This document shows positions 40,801 to 49,296 of a DNA stretch of 64,000 bases, in pieces. Origin of the DNA: Nitzschia sp. DOCU1 (taxonomy: Eukaryota > Bacillariophyta > Bacillariophyceae > Bacillariales > Bacillariaceae). Location: NCBI GenBank assembly GCA_951394045.1, contig OX595991.1, forward strand, positions 3,038,001 to 3,102,000. Reading direction: 5' to 3'. A program made the position numbers and the translations under genes. The notes under the pieces were generated by a model. That model saw only the letters and a program-made list of their open reading frames with translations. It was not told the DNA's origin and ran no database searches. The first letter of the stretch is position 1, and every line of letters begins with the position of its first letter.

Positions 40801-42051
40801 GCGTACCCACACGCGCCAGCAGACAGGGACCTCTACATGAAGCTACCAAAGGGATTCACCCTCGACGGCGTTGACGACCCAAGCAAGTATTGTCTACGAG
40901 TCAACCGCAACCTCTATGGGGGAAAAAGCGCCTCTCGTATATGGTATCAATATCTGAGGAAACGGCTCATCGACAAGTGCCATTTCGTGGTGTCCAAGCA
41001 CGACGAGTGTGTATTCTACAAGGGCAACATGATCTACGTCCTCTACACCGACGACTCAATCTTAGCCGGTCCTGACCAGGCAGAGATCGAGCGAACGATA
41101 CAGGAAATGAGAGACGCAAACCTCAACATTACCATTGAGGGAGATCTCACGGACTTTCTCGGAGTCAACATCGATCGGAAAGAAGACGGAACGATACACC
41201 TGACGCAACCCAAGCTAATCGAACAGGTGATATCGGACCTACGCATGCAGTATGACAATGTACGAACCAAGGACATCCCCATGGCGTCCAGCAGGCTACT
41301 GTCACGTCACCTGAGCTCCACACCACACGACGACTCGTTCCACTACAGGAGTGTCATCGGCAAGCTCAACTACGTCGAGCGCGGATCAAGGCCAGACATC
41401 GCATACGCAGTGCACCAGTGTGCACGGTTCTCCATCGACCCAAAGAAAGAACACGGCGATGCAATACGCTGGATCACACGTTACCTGCTCGGCACACGAG
41501 ACAAAGGAATAATCTTCAAGGCAGATCCTTCGAAGGGATTGGAGGTATTCGTCGACGCCGACTTCGCGGGGAACTGGGACAAGGAACTGGCAGGATTCGA
41601 CAAGGACACTGCTCGCTCCAGACACGGCTACATCATCTGCTACGCAGGAGTGCCAGTCACATGGAAATCACAGCTACAGCAAGAGATCGCTCTGTCTAGC
41701 TGCGAATCGGAGATCACAGGACTCTCGTACGCTTTGCGAGAGGCTATACCGATCATTGAGCTTCTGAGGGAGATGCAAGGACTCGGATTCAATGTGCACT
41801 TCGACAAGGCACACATCACTTGCAACGTCTACGAAGACAACATGGGCGCCATTGAGATCGCCCGTACTCCCAAAGCAAGACCAAGAACAAAGCATATCAA
41901 CAATCGTCTATTTCACTTCTACGACTATGTGGAGAGAGGCGACATCGAGATACATCATATCCGATCCGAAGATCAACCTGCCGATATCCTGACCAAAGCA
42001 TTAAGCGAGGATCTCTTCGTCAAACACAGACAGGTCATCATGGGATGGTAA
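37837..42051 (+). CDS. pol: copia Pol: protease, integrase, reverse transcriptase, RNase H
   Basis: The frame is open from directly after the gag TGA to TAA at 42049. There is no ATG near its beginning, so expression probably needs readthrough of that TGA. Order: protease-like region (AVIDTDSTTLGIDNRAT); integrase zinc finger (HLRFAHVSF ... CAACMFGK) and core with D, D, E in VSVDQMKS, YHADNGIF and GQAEARIRR; a Gln/Ser/Thr-rich linker; reverse transcriptase with YAPVAGWPSIRLLLALVL and the active site YTDDS; RNase H with VFVDADFAG, ALSSCESEI and EDNMGAIEIA. All catalytic motifs look intact, so the element may be active. Confidence 0.92.
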   Translation, partial: FLNLPTRLQDTLAVWTYIGLAYLIIYIWVTVYADSCYYYYPKKQRFRAKLTRYLAYLRAWKIAIWTSFRLRMKHSQQNKEVRRRRDIASKYRRNDMPLQCHVCGSINFAAPRTLQVWQVLLAMETMTNKGERLAVIDTDSTTLGIDNRATAYLSGFIEDFPGELQPTNRIVNGFMGAKATNVSTGTAKVRLEADGGDVHDFTLHDSYYVPGCGIRLFSPQHWAQQMKRQHRGPAQSTTTHDRVILSSKDFTKTIPLDPVTNVATCRTAPGYSKFAAFCAEAGFDDDGDDVLAFDAQVISDDEDDDPADFSNIGNDNVSDDVNNNIRDDTENLLGPTPAPPANPARIVDETEVEREERKLETELLTYHLRFAHVSFRKLQIMARYSIIPRRLAKCRVPVCAACMFGKATKRQWRQKAPINKDEAYLPTKPGEVVSVDQMKSPTPGFIAQMTGILTTKRYVYATVYVDSYSSFGYVYLQKTASADETIEGKHAFERLCQQNGFRVQHYHADNGIFKANKWVLDCHKCEQGLSFAGVNAHHQNGQAEARIRRLQELTRTQLTYAKRQWPQEISANLWPYALRIANDANNATPNLADKPDYRSPAELFYSTKVSTNAKRWQHFGCPVYVLDRNLQQNKPLHKWVSRARVGVYLGRSPHHSRSIALVLDIKTGLVSPQFHIKMDTMFDTIAQLYQSVESASTQQSLWQIKAGFVQQSQANVTAPKQGNATTTASKRKQVTTQNSQTREGTQVPEGAYVAPPEPRTVDMSPKTDRDSGSPTVTEGNTPGNGKQQPSTQQHQSPRMQSESGTATRRSQRRVQPAQRLIEAMTAELTTQSDVPGEVFSFQAMFPSDGRSINEDLNPLYAYKANADPDTLYLHEAQRESDWEQFGEAMELEIKQQVDMGVYTIMLLTDIPTGTTVLPAVWQLRRKRDIRTGAIKKYKARCNIDGSRMRHGEHYDQTYAPVAGWPSIRLLLALVLLFNWRTVQLDYVLAYPHAPADRDLYMKLPKGFTLDGVDDPSKYCLRVNRNLYGGKSASRIWYQYLRKRLIDKCHFVVSKHDECVFYKGNMIYVLYTDDSILAGPDQAEIERTIQEMRDANLNITIEGDLTDFLGVNIDRKEDGTIHLTQPKLIEQVISDLRMQYDNVRTKDIPMASSRLLSRHLSSTPHDDSFHYRSVIGKLNYVERGSRPDIAYAVHQCARFSIDPKKEHGDAIRWITRYLLGTRDKGIIFKADPSKGLEVFVDADFAGNWDKELAGFDKDTARSRHGYIICYAGVPVTWKSQLQQEIALSSCESEITGLSYALREAIPIIELLREMQGLGFNVHFDKAHITCNVYEDNMGAIEIARTPKARPRTKHINNRLFHFYDYVERGDIEIHHIRSEDQPADILTKALSEDLFVKHRQVIMGW

Positions 42052-42081
42052 CACTCGCTCGAGTCAATCCTTGAGAGGGAG

Positions 42082-42393
42082 TGTTCAAATACGGTAAATC
42101 TGGTGGTCAAGGATCGCTCTTCACGACGTCATCAGCGTGATGACGCAATCGTATAGGGAAGTGCAACGTTCACTCCCGAACAGCCACGTGCTGACTCCAA
42201 CGAGGAGAAGGCATGGAGATGGCACTAAGTACGATACAAATCAGAGTACATCAGCTGTCTATCTCGACAGCATACATTTAGTTTACGCACTGTTAGTGCT
42301 CATAAGTTTCAGAATCAACACACTGCAACACAACCACAAGTTATTTGAGCTCTTTTTACGATTAGCCAGTACCGGTCATCGTAGATTTCAACA
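42082..42393 (+). repeat. 3' LTR, 312 bp
   Basis: Same sequence as the 5' LTR, preceded by the polypurine tract at about 42073-42081 and followed by GTCGAC, then the resumed transposase frame. Confidence 0.93.
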
Positions 42394-43397
42394 GTCGACC
42401 ACTCCATTCCAGAAGGTCTCGTCATCTTTACAGAAGATGAACTCCTCTACCTTGGTTTGCGTCTCATCCGTTATAAATGTCGTCGTATCAACCGAGCTCG
42501 GAAGGCTACGAACATCAAGCGCTTCCGCAAGAATTTCGGTGGTGTGCCCGATGCCGTCAACGCAATGTGGGAAGATCTGCAAACGACAGATGATCACGAG
42601 GCATTCCTTGAGGAGAAGGATCGGGACATCAAGAAGTTCTTGATGGCTCTCTACCAAATCAAGAAGTACCCGACCGAAGAGGACCGGGAACGCATCTTTG
42701 ACCTTTCCCATGCATGGAGCCGGGAAAAGGTATGGTTCTACCTGGAGAAGATCCAGGCGCTGAAGAAACAAAAGATCGTTTGGCCTGAAAATAACGAAGA
42801 CATATGGGTATGCACTGTCGACGGTACTCATTGCTGGGTCCAAGAACAGGCGCACCCGGAATTCTCGCTGGATCCCGAGTACTTCTCGCACAAACACAAC
42901 AAATGTGGCATCGTGTATGAGCTCGCTATAAGCCTACGAGAGCAGCGACTTGTTTGGATGAACGGTGGTTTCAAGGCCGGCCGAAACGATGTTAGTATCT
43001 TTACTGGTGAAAATGGACTCAAGGCCTTGCTGGAGCAGACCGGCAAAATGGCGATTGGCGACGGCGGCTACCAGGGGCACGAAGAACAGTGTTCCACGCC
43101 CAATTCGATTGACCCCCGACCCGTACGAAAGTTCAAAAGTAGAGCTTTGAAACGACACGAAAAGTTCAATGGATATACCAAGAGATATGATTGCCTCAAG
43201 GGGCGATTCCGTCATAGTCCCAGGCGTTTCAACACTTGCTTTGAGGCGGTCTGTGTGATGGTGCAGTATCAGCTTGATGTCGGACAAGATTACTTGTATG
43301 ATATTGTTGTAGAAGATATTCTATACGACGACTAATGTTGTAATAGAATAACTAATCATTAAATAGATCAAGGTCTTTTAATAACTAACTAGTTCAT

Positions 43398-45095
43398 TCA
43401 CATATTGAAACCTGCAAAGAATGCGTCGGCTTCAGCCTCGCTCATATTTTCAAAGACACCATCAAAGTCCTGCCCATCATCATAATCATCAACATCGCCG
43501 GGCACTCCCGGCGACTGATTCTTCTTGGCCTCATCTTTGAATTCAGTCTTCGTCAGTTTCCTCTTCTCCAATGAGGACTTCTTGGCTTTACGTGGCGAGA
43601 CTTTTGTCCCAGCCCCTTTTCGCCCGCCAGAACTGCCCTCCAGTTTGGCCTTGCGAGTAGCTACTGTTTCTGGTACTGTGTCTGTGTCTGGGACACCGCT
43701 AATAGGTGCTGTCGCTTGATCGCCTGCTAAACAGAATAGTTATTTTAAAATACATATGTTAGTAACATAAGCAGACGCAACGAATCGTCAAGAACTTGTT
43801 ACTCAACTGCTATCCATAGAAGGCTCCACAGAAGCCCTGGCCAATTGCTTTTCGAGATTCCTTGCAAACTTGCTCTTCTTCTTCTTCTCGACTCTACCCC
43901 TCTTGGTTGGGCTTGCATCGGCTCGAGCAACGTCAAATCGCATCCAGGTAAACCCAGTCGTCTCGCTCAAGGAAAAAGTGAAAGGAAGAACGGTCTCATC
44001 CAGCGTCTTGTCATCCTCATCGTCATCGTCATCATCCCTGGGACGGATAACCTCTGGGTTGAGGATTGTGTCCCTGGGCCATTGGATGAGGAGGCGTCGG
44101 AACTTGCGCTCCTCGATAGCCTCCTCAAACTTGTGCGCGGCATTGTCGACTCCGTTAAGCACGCTATCGTTGTTCAGTGACGACCGAAAATCATCTGAGC
44201 CACGGCACAGGTCATAGGGGTAGGCAGGACATGTGAGCATGACGCTGTTTTGCCCATACAACGATGCCTTGTACCATTCAACGTCGAGATTCTCGTTGAC
44301 CCAGCCAACATCAACCTTGATCCAAATCGAGTAGCCTTTGTAGACTCGATTACCCTTGGTGGCAGGATGATCAGCGAACTCAGTAATGAAGACCTCACGA
44401 TGGGCCTCGGGGTGACGGTTCTTGGCATCATAGTTGATGATTTCGGTGCGGGGTGGTAACAAGCTTGCCTTCTGCAACTTGTCAGTAAGCACAGCGACCG
44501 GAATCTGACTCCCTGGAGTAGTCATTGGACTTGATGGACTGGGCGACTTGATGGCGGATGGTAGGGGAGCAGGAGGGGCTTTGTCTTCGGCAAAAGATAC
44601 GCGGGGAGGTTGAGCTGGCGCGCGAGCTTTTCCCTTTGATAGAGCCTTGATTTTCTTGTCCTCAGAATCTGAAGACGATGATGAAGAAGAGGCGTCGTCT
44701 ACTAGAAGACTTGCCTTTTTCTTCTTCTGGCTTCTTGTTGTTGGCGTCGTGGTAGTGTCGTTTGCGAATCCAGTTCGTAGGAGAACTTTGGTAGCGTATT
44801 CACCGTCGTTGTGATACTTCTTCCAATGCCTGACTGTTGTTGCAATGCGGGTACGAATTGGGTCTCCACGCCTTCCGTACTTGCTGGGCTTACAATCAAG
44901 CAATCTGCTCAAAGCTTGGCCACTGTCGTTGCTCAGAGTCTCGATCCCACCAGCCAGTTGGATATCGTTCACTAGCTCCCTCAGCAGACTCACAGGGAGT
45001 GTGTTCCTTGTTTTCTTTTGAGAAGACAACTTGTCACCAAGCGTTTTCTCGTCCTGTGGTGTTTGTGGGTTTTCCTCGTTGTCAGGATCCTGCAT
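43398..45095 (-). CDS. transposon-borne hypothetical protein, acidic/basic (2 exons, 537 aa)
   Basis: From ATG 45095 a 430-codon frame ends at 43803, but a downstream open stretch with protein-like composition follows a good TTTAGCAG acceptor. Using donor A/GTTGAG at 43807 and acceptor 43724, exons 45095-43808 and 43723-43398 join in phase to 537 codons (MDSS/DQATAPISG). The N-terminal 110 residues form a helical module (LLRELVNDIQLAGGIETLS, then WKKYHNDGEY). A basic, Ser-rich linker and a mid domain (EVFITEFADHPATKGNRVYK) follow, and the C-terminus ends SEAEADAFFAGFNM. No known family. It lies tail to tail with the transposase inside the element. The donor is non-standard. Confidence 0.55.
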
Positions 45096-45633
45096 TATGA
45101 GATATTGTGAGGCACCAAAAGAGTTGCTTGCTTCTTTGCATTGCCAACATCCAGTCGTGTCATTGCAGTTTTCAGCATTGGGATTTTGCGTGGTTTTGAT
45201 TTCACATGAAAGGTGTCCTTAAGTAAAGCACTATTTTCTTTGTTACGTGCCGTGGAAATTTTGTGAGATTTTGCGCGAAGAAACTTCTCTGCCGTTGGCC
45301 TCAATTCCACGAAATTTTAGCAGCAACTAGCTTCCACGAAAATACTTCCACCACCGGCCCAGTACTCTATCCACCACCAGCCCATTACTATATACTACTA
45401 GAATGAAAATTTGCCGCAACGGAGATAGAACTTTCCTAAGCACTAGATAGAGGCGATGGAACCGACTTCTGTCTTTGGCATGTTTCATGTGACTCAATGG
45501 AGTGCCGGATCTTCCGCACCGCCACGCAACTTTTTCAAGCAAACGATCGTGCAGGCGAGCATGCCGTTTGAGTAGCAACGGTGAACCACCACATTACCCA
45601 TATTGTAGAGCAAGAGCACACCAGCGACTGACC
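45096..45633. promoter_or_regulatory. divergent region inside the transposon
   Basis: The 538 bases between the 537-aa (-) and 154-aa (+) genes probably hold both promoters. Short inverted half-repeats (ccaccaccggccc, ccaccaccagccc) occur near 45349-45387. Confidence 0.4.
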
Positions 45634-46098
45634 ATGGCCGCAGGATGCAAAGATGGTATTGAATATCTTCTGTCAGATGTAGACAACCTACAAACGAAAT
45701 GCTTGGAATGGTTGCATGATTCAAGCCTGTATCGCTTTGAGCTACAGACGACTTCATTCTGTTCCGCTGAGACCAAGCAAGAAGAACTAGGAATTACAGT
45801 GACGTTCAGGGCTCAAATCGTCCGGAAGTGTTTTGGACCATACCCCGATGTGCCCCTTTGTCTGCTGGTTCTTGATGATCCAGAGGACGACGCAATTTTT
45901 TGTACCTATGGCTCAATCTACCACAAAATCAAGTCCATGCAAGATGCCCGTACTAGGGACGAAACCATAACAGTACTGGAAAGCCATCTTGTTCAAGTGC
46001 GGGACTTTCTGAAGAAGCCCGCATCATGGATGGATTCCATTGTCTTTATGAACAATTACATTCTCTCCTGCTCTAATGGGGTGAAAGGGATCGCTTAG
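45634..46098 (+). CDS. transposon-borne hypothetical protein, 154 aa
   Basis: The ATG at 45634 (MAAGCKDGIEYLLSDVDNLQ) opens 154 codons. The sequence has a globular composition with aromatic and Leu/Val strands (YRFELQTTSF, VPLCLLVLDDPEDDAIFCTY) and a helical C-terminus (ITVLESHLVQVRDFLKK). I recognise no family. It lies between the 537-aa gene and the convergent three-repeat protein, entirely within the element's inverted repeats, so it is either an accessory factor or captured cargo. Confidence 0.5.
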   Translation: MAAGCKDGIEYLLSDVDNLQTKCLEWLHDSSLYRFELQTTSFCSAETKQEELGITVTFRAQIVRKCFGPYPDVPLCLLVLDDPEDDAIFCTYGSIYHKIKSMQDARTRDETITVLESHLVQVRDFLKKPASWMDSIVFMNNYILSCSNGVKGIA

Positions 46099-46232
46099 CT
46101 AGTAGGCAGGAGTCCAACAACTACTTATAAACTCTAGAGTAACAATATTGACCTTTCTATGGCAAAAGCAAGTTCTATTGATCGTTACTGCCTAGTGAAC
46201 TAGATCAAGGTCATAACCATCTTGTCGATGAT

Positions 46233-46970
46233 TTACCAGTCTGCAACCTTCTTCTTTCCTTTTACTTTCAGAGTGTGGATATATTTTGCGGTCCTGATCT
46301 CTTGTGCAATTTTATCCCGAAAGACATCTAATGGGAAGTTCTCATAATATTCGGCCCTCGATAGCCAAAACCCTTTTTTGTTTGGGTTTAAGTGTAGATT
46401 GTTGTCGATATCTTCCAGCATCAAGGCTTGTGCTTCAGAGCCTTGCCACTGAATATAGCCGCGGTGCGAAAAGAGCGAAACAACTGCCCTCGACATGAAA
46501 TCGTCGAATGCATTTTTGTCCGCAGTTGCCCTGGATTTGCTTTTTGCAATCGTCGCAACCAATGATTTGTAGCGGGACTCGAACTTTGAAAACCTGTATA
46601 GCCCAAGTTCAGGAATTGAGTTGTAGATTTCCTGAAGTGGCGTTTCGTCTTCGCCGTCACCAGAATCATAATCCCCCCTCATGATTGCACTGGCGAGTAA
46701 GTCTTTCGCCTTGCTGTTCGCCCATTTGATTTTTGGTTCTTCGGGCTCTTCACTCTCTTTGAGCTTCTTTCGTAGTGCAGTCAGTCGGCGGGAGAACTTG
46801 GTGTAGTCATAATTAGCTAAGCCATCAACGCTTTCGTAGATTTGACGGAGGGTCATTCGAGGCTGCCCCTTTGGCTCTCTCGGAACTCTTCCCTCGTTGA
46901 TCGCCTTCAGAAGATTGGCCTTTGCACGGCTTTGACGCCATGGCTTGGTATCTTCAGATTCTTCTTGCAT
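46233..46970 (-). CDS. transposon-borne protein with three repeated SANT-like helical modules, 245 aa
   Basis: From ATG 46970 the protein shows an internal repeat: W-x-x-S-R-A-K-x-x-L-L-K-A-I ... LRQIYESV ... YDYTKFSRRLTALRKKL, then KWANSKAKDLLASAI ... LQEIYNSI ... YRFSKFESRYKSLV, and a weaker third copy (IQWQGSEAQALMLEDI ... FPLDVFRDKIAQEIR). Spacing of Trp and aromatic/basic residues recalls Myb/SANT-type DNA-binding helices. PIF/Harbinger elements usually encode a Myb-like helper next to the transposase, so this may be that helper; the adjacent 11-bp arrays would be candidate targets. Both points are inference. Confidence 0.55.
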   Translation of the reverse strand: MQEESEDTKPWRQSRAKANLLKAINEGRVPREPKGQPRMTLRQIYESVDGLANYDYTKFSRRLTALRKKLKESEEPEEPKIKWANSKAKDLLASAIMRGDYDSGDGEDETPLQEIYNSIPELGLYRFSKFESRYKSLVATIAKSKSRATADKNAFDDFMSRAVVSLFSHRGYIQWQGSEAQALMLEDIDNNLHLNPNKKGFWLSRAEYYENFPLDVFRDKIAQEIRTAKYIHTLKVKGKKKVADW

Positions 46971-47232
46971 TATTGTGGAGTAGTTGTTGTAATGGCAATA
47001 CGGTCCGCTCTGCAATGACCATTCTTTCCCATCAGCGTACCGATGTGCTGGGGTTGTCGCCTTACTCTTGTTAGCCAGCAGGCCGGTCCATCCAAGCGCG
47101 TGTGCAAACCGTTGTTATTATTCACATAGAGCCCCGAATAACTCGATGTCCAAGTTCCCGCCACTCGCCTATTTCGTGTCAAGGATTTATCAATATCATG
47201 TCAAGGTTGTGTCACAGCCGTGTCAAAGTTCT
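46971..47232. other. right arm of the transposon between helper gene and 11-bp array
   Basis: Contains the upstream region of the three-repeat gene and a stretch of diverged direct repeats (gtgtcaagg, atgtcaagg, gtgtcaaag at 47176-47228) leading into the 11-bp array. Confidence 0.5.
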
Positions 47233-47342
47233 GCCATGTTCTCGCGGTGATTTCGCGATGATTTCGCCATGATTTCGCCATGATTTCGCCATGATTTCGC
47301 CATGATTTCGCCATGATTTCGCCATGATTTCGCCATGATTCT
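47233..47342 (+). repeat. subterminal tandem array, ten 11-bp units
   Basis: Units of GCCATGATTTC; the first three are degenerate (for example GCGGTGATTTC). An 11-bp period places each unit about one helical turn apart, which suits an array of protein-binding sites. Confidence 0.88.
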
Positions 47343-47481
47343 TCCAAGGCTTATAATTTAACGCTTCTGATGCTGATAGGGCAATTGGAACTGGGGGAAG
47401 TTACCAAATGGGGGCTTCTCTTGAATCAACTTGGAATATATTATTCAACGCCATATATTATATTAACATGTTTCCATGTGT

Positions 47482-47556
47482 TTGCCAACTCCGACCCGGC
47501 AGGCCCATGAACAATGAAGCCCGGCCGGCGCGAGTTGGCCGTACTAACGGATGGGC
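47482..47556 (-). repeat. right terminal inverted repeat
   Basis: This is the inverted counterpart of 35478-35550, read TTGCCAACTCCGACC ... GGCGCGAGTTGGCCGTAC. Length differs by two bases because of an indel in the middle. Confidence 0.75.
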
Positions 47557-47855
47557 CAGGAAGCCCACGAGGTCGGCGAGCATCTTGGAATTTCGTCCGG
47601 CGCCGGGCAAAACAAACGCACGAGTAGCGAATGATAGGGCAGAAATGAATTATCGCAAGGCAGACGTACCAGGTACGTCATCAGTCAGCAGCAGCTCGAC
47701 ATTCTCGGATAAAAAATGAAGGATGCATCATCTCGTATCTTTTTTTGACGATGACTGACTCATAGTCGTCCACCCATACACTCCATGCCCTCGCTGTGAT
47801 TGCCTGCTTCTCCAGTTCATGAGACGATTTTTGAATATCCAGGATCTGGGTTGCA

Positions 47856-49163
47856 ATGGTGTCATCGCAAGTATCATCATCGTTGAACAAGAGTCGCGTC
47901 GCCGGCAGTCTGTACGGCATGCTGGTCGGTGACGCCCTGGCTGTCCCTGGCCACTGGTTTTATTCACCGACCCAGTTACGAAAAGACTATGGAGAAATAA
48001 CCGAAATGGTGCCCCCCAAGCCGGTCCATGCCGAATCCATGATTAACGGCATGACTTATGAGGGATCTATCGACATTCTTCACGACAAACGCATTTACTT
48101 CGGAAAGGCGTCCGCACCTCAGTTGACGAGCACGACAGAAGTGACGGATTCCTATCGCGATGATCATGGTAATTATGTCGGGGCAACAGCAGATGAACGA
48201 GTGCATTACCACCAGTCACTAAAGAAGGGAATGAATACGGTCAATGTATGCGTTGCTCGACTCCTCATGCGCTACCTCGGCAAAAAGAATCAAGGCCGCC
48301 AGGACTATTACGACCCCGACGAGTTTCTCGAGGAATTCAAGACTTACATGACGACGGCACCAAAGCATGATGATACCTCTCAGGTATTTTCTCACAACGA
48401 TACATATTTGGATGTTTACGTCCGATATTTCTTCACCCAGGCTGGCAAAGGAACCCGCCTGCGAAACTGTGCCATGAGTCAGCGTGATCAATGGAGCATT
48501 GGTTCGTTGGACGGTGTCGTTATGAGCATCCCCATTATTGCCGTCTACGCTAATGAACCCGAATCTATGGTTTTGGGCAGAGTTGTAGAGCACCATATGT
48601 TGACACATCGGTCGGTGACCGTCACCATGGTATGCTCCATGTTGGTGCCACTTTTGCTAGAGCTGTACCACGGAGCCGATCTCAAAACCTCTTTGGAAAA
48701 GGCCATGTCCAAGATGCGACCGCCCAAGTGCACTGGCAGGGAAATGCGAGACTCTTATGTTAATCACAAAGGTCCGGGCAACATCCCCAAACATGAAAAA
48801 TGGCTCCAACACATGACGACTACGGACGAAGACTTTCTGGAGCTGCAACGAACTCTCATGACCACGGTAGAGAACGACGAAGACGTGGGTGGCTGGGGAG
48901 ACCGTCCCGATTCCCGCTTTGCGACAGCGTGCTATTGCGAGCAAACGATGAGTATTGTGTTGTACCTGTGCTACAAGTACCACAATGATCCCAAAAAGGC
49001 ACTTTTGCAAAATGTCATGATGGGTGGTCATTCGACCTCGCGAGGGGCGGTATTGGGTGCGATTCTGGGCGCGGCACATCCTGACAGCATTCCCTTTGTA
49101 CAAGATTTGGCGGCGTATTCGCATATCCAACAAGAAATTCAAAATCTAGTGGGCACAATCTAG
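47856..49163 (+). CDS. ADP-ribosylglycohydrolase-like protein, paralog of 5922-7319, 435 aa
   Basis: The N-terminal signature RVAGSLYGMLVGDALAVPGH is in one exon, so this copy lacks the intron and the membrane anchor of the first paralog. Shared features are HYHQSLKKGMNT, SHNDTYLDVYVRYFF and the Gly-rich GGHSTSRGAVLGAILGAA. The last is where DraG/ARH enzymes have GGDxDT with two metal-binding Asp; both are absent, as is TDDT in motif 1. A motif WGDRPDSRFATACYCEQ follows typical family topology. A cytosolic role in ADP-ribose or related glycoside chemistry, or a binding-only role, is possible. ATG at 47856. Confidence 0.78.
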   Translation: MVSSQVSSSLNKSRVAGSLYGMLVGDALAVPGHWFYSPTQLRKDYGEITEMVPPKPVHAESMINGMTYEGSIDILHDKRIYFGKASAPQLTSTTEVTDSYRDDHGNYVGATADERVHYHQSLKKGMNTVNVCVARLLMRYLGKKNQGRQDYYDPDEFLEEFKTYMTTAPKHDDTSQVFSHNDTYLDVYVRYFFTQAGKGTRLRNCAMSQRDQWSIGSLDGVVMSIPIIAVYANEPESMVLGRVVEHHMLTHRSVTVTMVCSMLVPLLLELYHGADLKTSLEKAMSKMRPPKCTGREMRDSYVNHKGPGNIPKHEKWLQHMTTTDEDFLELQRTLMTTVENDEDVGGWGDRPDSRFATACYCEQTMSIVLYLCYKYHNDPKKALLQNVMMGGHSTSRGAVLGAILGAAHPDSIPFVQDLAAYSHIQQEIQNLVGTI

Positions 49164-49296
49164 GCGATGGGTTGAAATTTCGAGGGAGCCCCTGTGGAAT
49201 GACATCTATGTACGATGACTTTGGGCTAGTGAAACGTCGGTCGACCATTGCTATCCCTACGACACCTTTCTCGCATCAAAACCTCAAGGTTTATCA

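Larger units (their letters stand above)
36109..42393 (+). mobile_element. complete Ty1/copia-type LTR retrotransposon (diatom CoDi-like)
   Basis: It is bounded by two 312-bp direct LTRs starting TGTTCAAA and ending TTTCAACA (TG...CA) and by a 6-bp target duplication GTCGAC (36103-36108 and 42394-42399). Gene order is gag, protease-like, integrase, reverse transcriptase, RNase H, the order that defines Ty1/copia. A purine tract GAGAGGGAG directly precedes the 3' LTR. No standard initiator-tRNA primer site follows the 5' LTR. The identical LTRs point to recent insertion. Confidence 0.93.
36013..43335 (+). pseudogene. DDE transposase (PIF/Harbinger-like) split by a retrotransposon
   Basis: The coding sequence is 36013-36108 plus 42400-43335; with one copy of the duplicated GTCGAC the frame runs through without stop for 343 codons. 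The 5' piece encodes about 32 residues (MAFSEWLMPQMPAPANNLEP), the 3' piece the catalytic domain. Acidic residues fit a DDE triad: Asp in CTVDGTHCW (codon 42820), Asp in IGDGGYQG (43060) and Glu in RHEKFNG (43159). The first ATG of the 3' part (42436) could still give an N-terminally short protein. The family cuts and pastes DNA at its own inverted repeats. As it stands the gene is interrupted by 6.3 kb. Confidence 0.75.
35478..47556 (+). mobile_element. PIF/Harbinger-like DNA transposon, 12.1 kb including a nested copia element (5.8 kb without it)
   Basis: The two ends are inverted copies: the left reads GCCCATGCGTTAGTACGGCC and on through AACTCGCGCCGGCCGGGC, and the right end is its reverse complement with one mismatch. 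Outside the ends both flanks carry CAG (35475-35477 and 47557-47559), a 3-bp duplication as expected for PIF/Harbinger-type elements (most use TWA, so the sequence is atypical). Inside are a DDE transposase (split), a 537-aa, a 154-aa and a 245-aa protein, and arrays of an 11-bp repeat near each end. Removing 36109-42399 gives about 5.8 kb. Superfamily is inferred from the transposase core and TSD length. Confidence 0.75.

Noticed and set aside
35475..47559. Alternative reading of the two inverted copies as unrelated solo elements
   Set aside because: Inverted orientation, similar arrays just inside both, a matching CAG outside both and transposase genes between fit one element better.
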